Positions 30,537-30,717 of a stretch of 30,717 nucleotides of DNA are shown here, piece by piece. Every line of letters starts with the position of its first letter. The first letter of the stretch is position 1. The translations under genes were made by a program, and so were the position numbers. The stretch comes from JBJMHZ01 sp045807125 (GTDB lineage: Bacteria > Actinomycetota > Actinomycetes > JAWWOL01), in the NCBI GenBank assembly GCA_045807125.1, contig JBJMHZ010000037.1, forward strand, positions 1 through 30,717, in the 5' to 3' direction. A model generated the notes under the pieces. That model was given only the letters and a program-made list of their open reading frames with translations, made no database searches and had not been told where the DNA came from.

Positions 30537-30717
30537 GTGCCGAGCACCCCCCGCCGCATCGCCACCCGGTTGACGGCCGCCGCCCTCGCCGCCCTCGCCG
30601 GGCTCGCGGTCGCCGGCTGCAGCGGCTCCGGCGGCGGGTCGGCCCAGCGCGCGGCGCCCCCGGCCGGGCGCCCGGGCGGCGCCACCCTGCACGACGGCTC
30701 GACCCCGCCCACCACGC
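30537..30717 (+). CDS. Predicted lipoprotein, N-terminal part (3' end outside window)
   Basis: A GTG at 30537, 4 nt after the EEP stop, opens a frame that runs to the window edge (60 codons). It encodes a basic n-region (VPSTPRRIATR), a hydrophobic core and a clear lipobox LAVAGC with Cys28, then a Ser/Gly- and Pro-rich linker. Export and lipid anchoring are likely; the function lies in the missing part. The AGGGG just upstream overlaps the previous stop codon and can serve as its Shine-Dalgarno. Confidence 0.75.
   Translation, partial: MPSTPRRIATRLTAAALAALAGLAVAGCSGSGGGSAQRAAPPAGRPGGATLHDGSTPPTT

Overview
The window is one continuous stretch of chromosome from a very GC-rich actinobacterium. 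The third-codon-position G/C bias is extreme, GTG starts are common, and the gene set is typically actinobacterial (WhiB7, UvrD2 with an HRDC domain, mycoredoxin, a PPA1309-family protein, DUF5679, GAF-ANTAR). The genus cannot be fixed from the sequence; a Frankiales- or Geodermatophilales-like organism is plausible. I see no insertion sequence, phage gene, CRISPR array or rRNA. One tRNA is present, an initiator tRNA-Met on the minus strand.

Layout. Positions 1-2450 hold the C-terminal two thirds of katG, a strong terminator and an ATP-grasp ligase. Positions 2551-2711 hold tRNA-fMet with its promoter and terminator. Positions 2764-8141 hold a PPA1309-family protein and then a minus-strand run: two conserved small proteins, a membrane-anchored PDZ/Lon-type protease, a saccharopine-dehydrogenase-like oxidoreductase, MoaE and an SDR-like protein. 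Positions 8282-12244 hold a zinc metalloprotease-family protein (plus strand), then a DUF2064-like protein, a YgjP-type metalloprotease and a crotonase (minus strand). Positions 12483-16443 hold a DUF5679 zinc ribbon, a ThiF/cyclodehydratase-like protein, an ABC1/UbiB kinase-like protein, a small zinc-ribbon protein and a methyltransferase. Positions 16593-19988 are the whiB7-uvrD2 region on the minus strand, facing mycoredoxin at 20167. Positions 20582-23926 form a tight plus-strand cassette: GAF-ANTAR regulator, kinase-like protein with a degenerate P-loop, nucleotidyltransferase, and HisC-like aminotransferase. Positions 23932-30717 hold a lipoprotein and MFS exporter facing a MarR regulator, then NudC, an M20 peptidase, an EEP-family phosphatase/nuclease and the start of another lipoprotein.

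The order PDZ protease, zinc metalloprotease, ThiF-like protein, ABC1 kinase, whiB7, uvrD2, mycoredoxin matches, as I recall it, the Rv3194c-Rv3198A region of Mycobacterium tuberculosis, so the middle of the window is an ancient actinobacterial neighbourhood with local insertions.

The most interesting structure is the leader of whiB7 (17153-17721). It has a promoter with an A/T block 3 bp upstream of the -35, a 97-codon upstream reading frame with a consensus Shine-Dalgarno and a cluster of probably rare codons before its stop, a rho-independent terminator 22 nt after that stop, a possible antiterminator pairing inside the upstream frame, and a small hairpin over the whiB7 Shine-Dalgarno. This looks like a complete translation-sensing attenuator. 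A 95-residue helical protein is translationally coupled to the end of whiB7 (ATGA overlap) and may belong to the same response.
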